NCBI GenBank assembly: GCA_900318835.1
Contig: ONLW01000008.1
Span: forward strand, 1 to 64,000
Direction: 5' to 3'
DNA: 64,000 nt
DNA from: an uncultured Bacteroidales bacterium
GTDB taxonomy: Bacteria; Bacteroidota; Bacteroidia; Bacteroidales; P3
Shown in pieces: positions 26,260 through 35,403 of this stretch (the first letter of the stretch is position 1; every line of letters begins with the position of its first letter). The position numbers and the translations under genes are program-made. The notes beneath the pieces were generated by a model. The model did not search any database. It had not been told where the DNA came from and was given only the letters and a program-made list of their open reading frames with translations.

Positions 26260-27897
26260 ATGAAAAAGTTAATAATTTGCGCTATGGCTATTTCAATGTT
26301 AGCCGCCATGGGCTGCAAAGGCAAAAAAGCAGCCGAAGAGAAGTTGGAAATCCAACAAAAAGTGGATGAGTATGCCGAGTTCGAACTCAAATCCGACCTC
26401 ATTCAGAACCTTTCCGCCAATGAAAAGGAGCTGGTGAAAATCTTTATCGAAATCGGCAAAGTGATGGACGACATCTACTGGGACCAATATTTCGGCAATG
26501 AGAACCGTGCCAGCCTCGACACCATCAGCGATCCTGCCATCCGCGCCTTCGCCAACATCCAGTACGGCGCCTGGGACCGTCTTGACAGCGAGATGCCATT
26601 CATCCCTGGCTACGGCGAACGTCCCGCAGGCTGCAACTTCTACCCCAAGGACATGACCCGCGAGGAATTCGACGCCCTTGAGGACCCGCTAAAGAACAGC
26701 GAGTACAGCGTCATCCGCCGCGACGAGAACGGCAAACTCTACGTCCTCCCCTACCACGAGGCCTACAAGGAGCAGCTCGCCAAAGTTGACGTCCTCATGG
26801 AGAAAGCCATCGCTCTGGCCGAAAACCCCGGTTTGAAGAAATACCTTGAGGCACGCCGCGAGGCCTTCCGCACCGACGACTACTTCAACTCCGACATGGT
26901 GTGGATGGACATGAAAGACAGCAAGCTCGACTTCGTCGTCGGCCCCATCGAGAACTACGATGACGGCATCAACGGTCTGAAATGCAGCCACGAAGCTTTC
27001 GTCCTTGTGAAAGACGAACAGTGGAGCAACGACCTCAGCAAGTTCGCCGCCCTCCTGCCCGAGATGCAGAAACTCCTTCCCTGCGACGAGAAATACAAGA
27101 AAGAGGTGCCCGGCACCGACTGCGACATCAACGTCTACGACGTGGTCTATTACGCAGGCGACTGCAATGCGGGTTCCAAAACCATTGCCATCAATCTGCC
27201 CAACGACGAGCGCGTGCAGCTCAAGAAAGGCTCCCGCCGCCTCCAGCTCAAGAACGCCATGCAGGCCAAATTCGACAACATCATGGTGCCCATCGCCAAG
27301 CTGATGGTCTGCCCCGAACAGGTCGACAGCGTCACCTTCAACGCATTCTTCGGAAACACCTGCTACCACGAAGTGGCCCATGGCCTGGGCATCAAGAACA
27401 CCGTCACCGGCCGTGGTCCCTGCCGTCAGGCCCTGGGGGCCCAGTACAGCGCCTGGGAGGAAGCCAAAGCCGACGTCTGCGGCCTCTTCCTCACCGAGCA
27501 GCTCATCAACCGTGGCCTCATCACCAACACCACTGTCAACCAGAACTACATCACCTTCATCGCAGGCATCCTCCGCAGTGTCCGCTTCGGTGCCACCGAG
27601 GCTCACGGCGTAGCCAACATCATGTGCTACAACTTCTTCGAGCAGGCCGGTGCCTTCACCCGCAATGCCGACGGCAAGTATGTCATCAACGTGGAGAAAG
27701 CCCGCGAGGCCGCCCGCGCCTGGGCCTCCCTCATCATCGCCATGGAAGGCGAGGGCGACATGGCTGCCGCCAAAGACTACAGCGACAAGAATGGCAAGAT
27801 CGGCAAAGCCCTCCAGAAAGACCTCAATGCCATCCGCGATGCCAACATCCCGCGCGACATCATCTACAAACAGGGTGCCGAGGTGCTGGGTTTGTAA
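26260..27897 (+). CDS. lipoprotein zinc peptidase of the M49 (dipeptidyl peptidase III-like) family
   Basis: 545 residues. The N-terminal signal has a lipobox ending at Cys19 (LAAMGC), so it is a membrane-anchored envelope lipoprotein. Zinc site: HEVAH at residues 370-374 and EEAKAD at 400-405, the latter corresponding to the EECRAD motif of M49. The pentapeptide HEXXH, rather than the classic HEXXGH, is known in some bacterial M49 enzymes. Expected activity is removal of dipeptides from peptide N-termini. It is monocistronic, with its own promoter and a following hairpin. Confidence 0.8.
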   Translation: MKKLIICAMAISMLAAMGCKGKKAAEEKLEIQQKVDEYAEFELKSDLIQNLSANEKELVKIFIEIGKVMDDIYWDQYFGNENRASLDTISDPAIRAFANIQYGAWDRLDSEMPFIPGYGERPAGCNFYPKDMTREEFDALEDPLKNSEYSVIRRDENGKLYVLPYHEAYKEQLAKVDVLMEKAIALAENPGLKKYLEARREAFRTDDYFNSDMVWMDMKDSKLDFVVGPIENYDDGINGLKCSHEAFVLVKDEQWSNDLSKFAALLPEMQKLLPCDEKYKKEVPGTDCDINVYDVVYYAGDCNAGSKTIAINLPNDERVQLKKGSRRLQLKNAMQAKFDNIMVPIAKLMVCPEQVDSVTFNAFFGNTCYHEVAHGLGIKNTVTGRGPCRQALGAQYSAWEEAKADVCGLFLTEQLINRGLITNTTVNQNYITFIAGILRSVRFGATEAHGVANIMCYNFFEQAGAFTRNADGKYVINVEKAREAARAWASLIIAMEGEGDMAAAKDYSDKNGKIGKALQKDLNAIRDANIPRDIIYKQGAEVLGL

Positions 27898-27929
27898 TAT
27901 TTCATTAACATAATTTTAACAATTCTACT

Positions 27930-27966
27930 GAGGGAGCCTCCATTTCCGGGGCTCCCTCACTCGTTT
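27930..27966 (+). terminator. hairpin terminator after the M49-like gene
   Basis: Perfect 9-bp arms GAGGGAGCC (27930-27938) and GGCTCCCTC (27950-27958), 11-base loop, then a short T-rich stretch. Confidence 0.75.
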
Positions 27967-27978
27967 TCATAAGGTTAC

Positions 27979-28060
27979 ACTACCTACCATCACCTTATCA
28001 ACTCCCTACCAACTCCTACCCAACTCCTACCACAGTAGGTATTGATAGGTCGTTCGACAG
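27979..28060. repeat. 11-bp phased intergenic repeat, copy 3
   Basis: Units such as CTACCTACCAT, CTCCCTACCAA and CTCCTACCCAA in 11-base register, a short inverted centre, then AGTAGGTATTG and ATAGGTCG in the opposite sense. The arms are imperfect (two mismatches in the inner ten pairs). Confidence 0.75.
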
Positions 28061-28088
28061 TTGATTATGTTAAGTAGAAATCCTGTTT

Positions 28089-28216
28089 ACCCCCACCCCC
28101 TGCCCCTCTCCGAGGGAGGGGATGTGCTACGCTGGTTAATTGATAACCTTACCGGCCGGATAGCCCTCCCCTGCCCCTCCTCAAGGAAGGGATGGCCAAA
28201 GTCCGGGGTGGGGGAA
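28089..28216. repeat. GC-rich REP-like doublet
   Basis: Two related blocks in inverted layout. The left block starts CCCCCACCCC and contains CCCCTCTCCGAGGGAGGGG, a hairpin. The right block contains CCCCTGCCCCTCCTCAAGG and ends GGGGTGGGGG, complementary to the left end. The 128-base unit lies in the gap between the M49 gene and the capsule leader and looks like a mobile REP/BIME-type element. A short open frame across it is not credible. Confidence 0.6.
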
Positions 28217-28268
28217 ATCCCCTCTTTAACTCTTCTTATATTTTTTTTCATTATATAAAAAAATTTTG

Positions 28269-28276
28269 TATATTTG
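28269..28276 (+). promoter_or_regulatory. -7 element TATATTTG of the capsule/O-antigen operon
   Basis: TAnnTTTG match followed by CAG. It precedes a leader of about 190 bases before the UpxY-like gene. The -33 area is a T-run (28241-28248). Confidence 0.7.
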
Positions 28277-28465
28277 CAGTAGACTTTCCATGTATTCCAA
28301 AAAACACTAGATACTGGAAATGATAGGGTTGCGGCAACGCCCTTGGACAGGGGTGCCCGTGAATCGGAGCATGAACAACCGATGAACCTGCCAGAAACTC
28401 CAGCTATTGTGCTGGAGGAGAGGGAGAATTGCCCCTATCACAAGTCCACAGACAAACACCAAAAG
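28277..28465 (+). promoter_or_regulatory. structured 5' leader of the polysaccharide operon
   Basis: About 190 transcribed bases before the likely UpxY start. Visible hairpins are GTTGCGGCAAC near 28330 and a perfect CTCCAGC/GCTGGAG stem at 28398-28404 and 28411-28417 with a 6-base loop. In Bacteroides capsule operons the UpxY antiterminator acts on such a leader; no known recognition word was identified here. The frame is open from 28343, so an N-terminally extended UpxY is the alternative. Confidence 0.5.
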
Positions 28466-28948
28466 ATGTCAGAAGAGCCCCTACACTGGTACGCCCTCAA
28501 GGTATTCTACAACAAAGTGCAGCCACTGATAGCCGACTGCAAAGAGGTGGCTTTGGAGTTTTTCGCTCCTGTGGAGGTCATCCAATCCCTGCTGTTCCTC
28601 CATTGTACCGAGGCTGAACTCGTAGAATTTATGGCCGACCATCAGCAGGGTGTGTTTGTCTACCGTCAAGCCGCCAGCCGCCAGCCGGCAGCCATTCCCG
28701 ACCGCGAGATGGAGGTGTTCCGCTTCGTGGTGACGGCTGGCCAGCAGGGGCTTACCCTCCTTGGCGACGACCGTCCGGAGTATCACCAAGGCGACCGTGT
28801 GGTGGTGACCGACGGCCCCTTCAAGGGTGCCGAGGGCCACATCAAACGCATCAAGAAAGACCGCCGCCTGGTGGTGACCATCCCCGGCATAGTGGCCGTA
28901 GCCACCGCCTACATCCACCCGGACCTGCTTCGCAGGGTAACCGAGTAA
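28466..28948 (+). CDS. UpxY-like NusG-family transcription antiterminator
   Basis: 160 residues from the ATG at 28466. NGN domain begins at HWYALKVFYNKVQ; the C-terminal KOW domain contains GDRVVVTDGPFKGAEGHIKRI. UpxY proteins ride with RNA polymerase to let it read through long capsule operons. First gene of the plus-strand glycan locus, 8 bases before the sugar transferase. An in-frame ATG at 28343 would add 41 residues unlike NusG; the shorter form fits the family, in which W lies about ten residues from the start. Confidence 0.85.
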   Translation: MSEEPLHWYALKVFYNKVQPLIADCKEVALEFFAPVEVIQSLLFLHCTEAELVEFMADHQQGVFVYRQAASRQPAAIPDREMEVFRFVVTAGQQGLTLLGDDRPEYHQGDRVVVTDGPFKGAEGHIKRIKKDRRLVVTIPGIVAVATAYIHPDLLRRVTE

Positions 28949-28956
28949 CTCCAAAG

Positions 28957-30126
28957 ATGAAAAAAGCGCTGTTCCAGCTGCAATATGAATTCGAAGGCGA
29001 CCACGCCTACTCCGAGCAAGGCACGGAGCAGGGAGCCAAATTATCGGTGGCCGACATCGAGAACGCGACAGTGAGGGACATCCTGATGGAGACCTCCAAG
29101 ATGACGCAGAAGGAGCTCTTCCATTGGCTCCATGTCAACAAAGAGACCCATCCCGAAATGCTCATCGTGCCGCTGACCACCTCAACCTCCGAGGCCCTGC
29201 GCTACCGCTTCGGCAACCATCACCCACAACTGCTCTACCTCACACGTCCGCTGCACACTTTGGACGACCTCAACCGTTTCCTCTATACCGCCAACGAGTT
29301 ACTGGACAATGGTGCCTACCTCTACTGCCACTCAAGGACCGCAGCGCTCAAGCGTCAAATGCTCAGGCAGAAATATTCCTGGGGCATCCGCCACATCGCC
29401 ATCGGTTACGACTATCTGTGGAACCGCGTGGCACCCAAGATGGTACTCACCCATGAGCTCTACTACACGCTGACCCACGGCAAGAGCCGCACCTTCACAC
29501 GTGTGGAGATCCTCGGCAGACTCTACCGTGCCGGCTTCGAGGTCATTGACGAGCAGTTCCGCTACGGCGAGTTCTTCGTGGTGGCCCGCAAGATCAAAGA
29601 TCCGATCAACGACGTGGCACCCATCGGATCGCCCATCATCCACCTGCGGCGTAAAGGCAAAGACGGCAAAGAAATCATCGTTCACAAGTTCCGCACGATG
29701 TACAACTACTCTGAGTACCTGCAACCCTACGTCTATCAATACCAGCACCTGCAGCGGGGAGGCAAGTTCAAGGACGACTATCGTGTGAACACCCTGGGAC
29801 GGCTGTTGCGCAGGACCTGGCTCGACGAACTGCCCATGGTGTGGAACATGCTGCGGGGTGAGATGAAGCTGGTGGGCGTGAGGCCTTTGAGCAAACAGTA
29901 TTTCAACCTCTACACCCCCGAAATGCAAGAACTCCGCACCCGCACCAAGCCTGGCATGCTGCCGCCGTTCTACTACGAGAAAAACACGCCCGGAACCCTC
30001 GAAGAGATTCAGGACAGCGAGCGCCGCTACCTCGAAGCCTACCTCCAGCACCCTTTCAAGACCGACTGGCGCTACTTCTGGGGCATCATCGGAAATATCC
30101 TGTTCCACCGAAAACACTCAGCATGA
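28957..30126 (+). CDS. priming sugar transferase (bacterial sugar transferase family) with unusual N-terminus
   Basis: 389 residues. The C-terminal part is a WbaP/PglC-type phosphoglycosyl transferase core: HKFRTM (243-248), TLGRLLRRTWLDELPMVWNM with the catalytic Asp290-Glu291, and GVRPLS. This class moves a sugar-1-phosphate to undecaprenyl phosphate to start a glycan. The usual hydrophobic re-entrant helix before GSPIIHLRRKGKDG is absent; instead residues 1-215 form a soluble-looking domain of unknown origin with a methyltransferase-like flavour (RVEILGRLYRAGFEVIDE). Its stop overlaps wzm by 4 bases. Confidence 0.75.
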   Translation: MKKALFQLQYEFEGDHAYSEQGTEQGAKLSVADIENATVRDILMETSKMTQKELFHWLHVNKETHPEMLIVPLTTSTSEALRYRFGNHHPQLLYLTRPLHTLDDLNRFLYTANELLDNGAYLYCHSRTAALKRQMLRQKYSWGIRHIAIGYDYLWNRVAPKMVLTHELYYTLTHGKSRTFTRVEILGRLYRAGFEVIDEQFRYGEFFVVARKIKDPINDVAPIGSPIIHLRRKGKDGKEIIVHKFRTMYNYSEYLQPYVYQYQHLQRGGKFKDDYRVNTLGRLLRRTWLDELPMVWNMLRGEMKLVGVRPLSKQYFNLYTPEMQELRTRTKPGMLPPFYYEKNTPGTLEEIQDSERRYLEAYLQHPFKTDWRYFWGIIGNILFHRKHSA

Positions 30127-30983
30127 AAGAAGACAACCAAGACTGGACCACCGTTATTAGACCCAAGGAGAAGTTGCTGCAGGTCGACCTAAAAGAACTG
30201 TGGCGCTACCGCGACCTGTGCATGCTGTTCGTCAAGCGCAACATCACCACACAGTTCAAGCAGACCATCCTGGGACCCCTGTGGTACCTCATCCAACCCA
30301 TAATAACGGTCATCATGTATATGGTGGTCTTCGGCGGCATCGCCAATATCTCCACCGACGGCCTGCCGCAGCCGCTGTTCTACCTCAGCGGCATCTGTCT
30401 ATGGCAGTATTTCAGCGACTGCCTGACAAAGACCTCCTCTACCTTCACCGCCAATGCCGGCATCTTCGGCAAGGTCTACTTCCCGCGCATGGTGGTGCCT
30501 CTGGCCACCGTCATCTCCAACCTCCTGCGCTTTGGCATCCAACTCGGCCTCTTTCTGGTGGTCTACGCCATCTACCAGATATGGATCATCCCAGAACAGA
30601 TACACACCAACTGGTATGCACTCCTGCTACCGCTACTGGTAGTGATGCTGGCGGGCCTAGCGCTGGGCTTCGGCATCCTCTTCTCGAGTCTGACGACGAA
30701 ATACCGCGACATGACGTTGCTGCTCGAATACTTCGTGCGGCTGTGGATGTACGCCACCCCGGTCATCTACCCCTTGAGCACCATCACCAACGAGAAGCTG
30801 CGCTTCGTGATGAGCCTCAACCCCTTGACGGGCATTGTCGAGGCCTTCAAATACGGTATGCTCGGCGAAGGACAGTTCAGCTGGGGTCTGCTGACCTACA
30901 GCTTCGCCTTCATGGTGGTGCTGCTGGCCGTCGGACTGGTCATCTTCAACCGAGTGCAACGCACCTTTATGGACACTGTGTGA
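30123..30983 (+). CDS. wzm: O-antigen/capsule ABC transporter permease Wzm
   Basis: 286 residues with six predicted membrane helices. It has an ABC-2 permease N-terminus (YRDLCMLFVKRNITTQFKQTILGPLWYLIQP) and conserved RYRDM-like KYRDMTLLLEYFVRLWMYATPV. It exports a finished polysaccharide chain across the inner membrane together with Wzt at 32288; the nucleotidyltransferase gene lies between the two. Confidence 0.9.
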   Translation: MKEDNQDWTTVIRPKEKLLQVDLKELWRYRDLCMLFVKRNITTQFKQTILGPLWYLIQPIITVIMYMVVFGGIANISTDGLPQPLFYLSGICLWQYFSDCLTKTSSTFTANAGIFGKVYFPRMVVPLATVISNLLRFGIQLGLFLVVYAIYQIWIIPEQIHTNWYALLLPLLVVMLAGLALGFGILFSSLTTKYRDMTLLLEYFVRLWMYATPVIYPLSTITNEKLRFVMSLNPLTGIVEAFKYGMLGEGQFSWGLLTYSFAFMVVLLAVGLVIFNRVQRTFMDTV

Positions 30984-31013
30984 TTGCTTGAATGCTTGAT
31001 TGTTTGAATGAGA
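30982..31013 (+). repeat. 8-bp-unit tract overlapping a start codon
   Basis: Four octamers: GATTGCTT, GAATGCTT, GATTGTTT, GAATGAGA. It starts at the wzm stop codon, and the ATG of the next gene (31008) is inside the fourth unit. Confidence 0.7.
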
Positions 31014-32054
31014 GAAATTGATACAGCCTTTCTGTTACTGCGTGCAGCTATCACAGGAGTTGACAAGGATTCACCTTTTACCTCCCACCTTTCACCTATC
31101 TCCTCAAAAGACTGGTGGAACCTTTTCCGACTGTTGCAGCAGAATCATGTGGCGGCACTGACAGCCGACACCATGGCCGCATTGGACGTGCCTCGCGAGG
31201 TAAAGATTCCTTGGTTGGCCGAACGTGCCAAAGCCGAGTGCTGGCACCGCTACCAAGAGGAGGTGCAACAGGACATCATCGGCACCATGAAGCGGCATGG
31301 CATCGAGACCCTAGTGCTCAAGGGCGCACACACGGCACAATACTACCCGCAGCCAGAGTTGCGCGAGTTCAGTGACCTTGACCTCTACTTCTTCGACCAG
31401 CACAACAAGGCCGACGCCATTGCGAGAAAACACCTGCATGTCACGGTGAGCAACGATGCCCACCACCACAGCAAATACGACTACCGCGGCGTGACGGTGG
31501 AGAGTCATTACGACTTCGTCAACACCCACTACCCTCCCTCAAACCGCCGCTACGAGTCCCTGCTCAAGGATCTAGTCGGCGACACTCAACTCCCAACCTT
31601 CGAGGTGCTTTTCCTCCTCCGCCACATGGCTGGCCATTTCGCCGCCAGCCGCATCACCTTGCGCGATCTGGTGGACTGGACGCTCACCTGCCGGGCATTG
31701 CAGGACAAGGTCGACTGGCAACTGGTAGACAAAACCATCGAAGATTACGGCATGGCCGACTTCGTCGCCGTTCTCAACAACATCGCCGAACGACGCCTAG
31801 GAGTCTCGATGTCTCAGAGCCTCGGTGTCTCGATGTCTCGATGTCTCGAAGTCTCTTTAGAGCGCGACATCGTCTACGGCAGTGTGGACGACAGCAATGC
31901 CGACGGCCCCAGCCGCCTCCTTTGGAAGCTGCGCCGCTGGCGTTCCCTCGCCTGGAAGCGCCGCATGGTTTACAACGACGCCCCGAGCAGCCTCCTCCTC
32001 GCCTCCCTCACCTCCCACACCCTCAAACCCAAAAGCATCCTGCACAAACAATAA
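31008..32054 (+). CDS. nucleotidyltransferase-fold protein (NTP_transf_5 type)
   Basis: 348 residues. The core shows VLKGAHTAQYYPQPELREFSDLDLYF, the polymerase-beta-like SDLDLYF motif supplying the metal-binding Asp pair. Such genes are frequent in Bacteroidetes glycan loci and their substrate is unknown. Two repeat tracts have been absorbed in frame: heptamers at 31070-31097 (SPFTSHLSPI) and octamers at 31803-31858 (GVSMSQSLGVSMSRCLEVSL). The start codon lies inside a third tract. It sits between wzm and wzt in the same direction. Confidence 0.7.
   Translation: MREIDTAFLLLRAAITGVDKDSPFTSHLSPISSKDWWNLFRLLQQNHVAALTADTMAALDVPREVKIPWLAERAKAECWHRYQEEVQQDIIGTMKRHGIETLVLKGAHTAQYYPQPELREFSDLDLYFFDQHNKADAIARKHLHVTVSNDAHHHSKYDYRGVTVESHYDFVNTHYPPSNRRYESLLKDLVGDTQLPTFEVLFLLRHMAGHFAASRITLRDLVDWTLTCRALQDKVDWQLVDKTIEDYGMADFVAVLNNIAERRLGVSMSQSLGVSMSRCLEVSLERDIVYGSVDDSNADGPSRLLWKLRRWRSLAWKRRMVYNDAPSSLLLASLTSHTLKPKSILHKQ
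31070..31097 (+). repeat. 7-bp-unit tract inside a coding region
   Basis: Exactly four heptamers (TTCACCT, TTTACCT, CCCACCT, TTCACCT) encoding SPFTSHLSP near the N-terminus of the nucleotidyltransferase-fold protein. Confidence 0.75.
31803..31858 (+). repeat. 8-bp-unit tract inside a coding region
   Basis: Seven octamers of type GTCTCGAT, in frame as an eight-residue period (GVSMSQSL, GVSMSRCL, EVSL). The same words occur in the intergenic tracts at 32244 and 43763. Confidence 0.85.
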
Positions 32055-32104
32055 CGTTCAGATATCGTGGCGTAGGCGTAGCATAGGCCAGTTGGGAGGA
32101 ATGG

Positions 32105-32203
32105 CCGAGGGTAAGAGGAGGACAAGAAGAGAGGTAGATGATGGTAAGATGACTCGAAGATGTAACGTAGATCTAACGGTGATGTAACGGTGATTCACGC
32201 TAC
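32105..32203 (+). repeat. one-directional 11-bp array in the nucleotidyltransferase-wzt gap
   Basis: Nine consecutive 11-base units without a gap, from CCGAGGGTAAG through ATGATGGTAAG, ATGACTCGAAG and ATGTAACGTAG to ATGTAACGGTG and ATTCACGCTAC. Most end in AAG, TAG or GTG. No open frame of note is in the 233-base gap 32055-32287, which otherwise holds a small hairpin (ACGCT/AGCGT at about 32197-32212) and the octamer tract. Confidence 0.75.
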
Positions 32204-32243
32204 CAGGAGCGTCACACTATCTCAAATTAAAGAACAAATAGAA

Positions 32244-32283
32244 ACTCGAAGTCTTGATGTCTAGAAGACTTGATGACTCAATA
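32244..32283 (+). repeat. 8-bp-unit tract upstream of wzt
   Basis: Five octamers: ACTCGAAG, TCTTGATG, TCTAGAAG, ACTTGATG, ACTCAATA. It ends 4 bases before the wzt ATG. Confidence 0.8.
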
Positions 32284-32287
32284 AAAC

Positions 32288-33579
<1,292 letters not shown>

Positions 33580-33583
<4 letters not shown>

Positions 33584-34527
33584 GATACGTCACTATTGCA
33601 GAGTTAAGCGACACGATTCGCAAGAATCTCTGGAAGATTCCTCACGATATCGACCTTGTTGTCGGCATTCCACGAAGTGGTATGCTCCCTGCCAACATGA
33701 TTGCTCTGTTCTTGAACACACGGTTGACAGACATAGATTCCTTTGTAGAGCGCGGAAAAGTGTATAGTTACGGCATATCTCGGGGCGAATTCATCAAGGG
33801 AAAGGAAATAAAGAAGATTCTGATAGTTGACGACAGCATTTGCTCCGGAACGTCCCTATCTGATGCCAAGAAAAAGTTGAACGCCATCACCGACAGAGAT
33901 TACAAATACATCTTTTGTGCTCCAATTGCCACTTCTGCCGGAGCCGAAATGGTAGACCTCTCTTTTGAGATTATCGACGACGACAGAGTGTTTGAATGGA
34001 ACATCTTTCACCATTCCATATTAAATAGTGCCTGCATTGATATCGACGGAGTGTTATGCGTTGATCCCACTGAGGACGATGACGGCAAGAAATATCAATC
34101 CTTCTTGCAGACAGCAAAACCATTATTCTCCCCGACATGCAAAATCAACACACTGATTTCTTGCCGACTTGAGAAATACCGATCCTTGACCGAAGAGTGG
34201 CTGAAGCGGAACAACATCACCTACGACCAACTCGTCATGCTTGATTTCCCAAACAAAGCTGCACGTTTAGCATGGAACAAACACGGTGAATACAAGGGAG
34301 AATACTTTAAGCAACGGGGAGATTGCACACTATTCATTGAAAGCTCCTACCAGCAAGCCAAGACGATTGTCGAGGTATCGGGCAAACCAGTCTACTGCGT
34401 TGAAACAAATACACTCATATTGCCGACCTTACAAAAAAAGATACTGATTCTTCACGCCTTACGGAAAAGATTTCCCAACCAATACCGCCGACTGAAGACT
34501 GCATACAATAGAATTAAGCAGAAATAA
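33580..34527 (+). CDS. phosphoribosyltransferase-HAD phosphatase fusion, probable ribofuranosyl addition
   Basis: 315 residues. Residues 1-140 are a type I phosphoribosyltransferase fold with the PRPP-binding loop ILIVDDSICSGTS (80-92) and GIPRSGMLPANMIA. Residues 150-270 are HAD-like: motif I DIDGVL with Asp154 and Asp156, an SCRLEKYRSLTEEWL segment, and a FIESSYQQA end. In bacterial O-antigens, ribofuranose is known to be added by a PRPP-using transferase followed by a 5-phosphate phosphatase; a fused pair inside a Wzm/Wzt locus fits that chemistry. It overlaps wzt by 4 bases. AT-rich compared with flanking genes. A nucleotide-salvage role is less likely here. Confidence 0.65.
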
Positions 34528-34536
34528 CTGCGCAAA

Positions 34537-35403
34537 ATGAATCCTAATCCTCTTTTTTCTATTCTTATTGCCAACTACAACAATGGCCAGTATCTGATGG
34601 AGGCCGTTGAGAGTGTTCGTGTTCAATCGTACTCGAATTGGGAGATAATCATTGTTGATGATGGCTCGAGCGACAACTCTGGTGAGGTATACAAACAGCT
34701 GGAGAAAGACCCACAAATACATGTTTTCCCTAATGGGGAGAATAAAGGGTGTGGATATACAAAGCGTCGTTGTGTAGATTTAGCCCACGGTGTGTTATGT
34801 GGTTTTCTTGATGCTGACGATATTCTACTTCCCGACGCACTCAAAGACCATGCCGGTAGCCATGCGCATCATCCCGAAGTATCCTGTGTCTTTTCGAGGT
34901 TTTACTATTGTGACCAACAGCTGAATATCACGAATGAATCACGGAAACTAAACATTCCCATTGATAAAAACTATTTTACAAACAGGGATTATCTACCCGA
35001 GCACTTCGCATCATTCAAGAAAGATTGTTACATTAGGACGGAAGGCATTTCACAAGATCTTCGCGCTGGCGTGGATCAGGATCTTTATTTTAAGTTGGAG
35101 GAGGTGGCTCCCGTATATGTTCTCGATAGTTTCACCAATAAATACAGGTCTACCCCGTCGCAAATTTCACAGGGAGAGCGATGGATTACCACCCTCTACT
35201 GGAATCTCGTAGTACGGCAACGCACATGCGAAAGGCGGCATTTGTCGCCAGAGGAATATCCGATACAAGATCTCCATGACCTCATAACCGAGATGCAGAA
35301 CGAGTACGACAAAACCAAACAGGAATTAATCCGTACAAGGTCTTCTCGGGCTTTTCGATTAGGAAAGACCCTTTTACATCCTTTCTCTAAAAGAAACACT
35401 TAA
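34537..35403 (+). CDS. family 2 glycosyltransferase
   Basis: 288 residues. N-terminal GT-A fold: SILIANYNNGQYLMEAVESVRVQSY, the VDDGSSDNS motif, and FLDADD as the metal-binding DxD. The C-terminal tail (from about 245) is helical and charged. Donor and acceptor cannot be told. It follows the PRTase-HAD gene by 9 bases and shares its AT-rich composition. Confidence 0.85.
   Translation: MNPNPLFSILIANYNNGQYLMEAVESVRVQSYSNWEIIIVDDGSSDNSGEVYKQLEKDPQIHVFPNGENKGCGYTKRRCVDLAHGVLCGFLDADDILLPDALKDHAGSHAHHPEVSCVFSRFYYCDQQLNITNESRKLNIPIDKNYFTNRDYLPEHFASFKKDCYIRTEGISQDLRAGVDQDLYFKLEEVAPVYVLDSFTNKYRSTPSQISQGERWITTLYWNLVVRQRTCERRHLSPEEYPIQDLHDLITEMQNEYDKTKQELIRTRSSRAFRLGKTLLHPFSKRNT

Noticed and set aside
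28061-28258. Short plus-strand frame over the GC-rich doublet
   Set aside because: Low-complexity product, no start context, and better explained as a non-coding repeat.
28343-28465. N-terminal extension of the UpxY-like gene from ATG 28343
   Set aside because: The 41 extra residues do not look like NusG and cover a hairpin-rich leader; the ATG at 28466 puts the conserved W at the family position. Kept only as an alternative.
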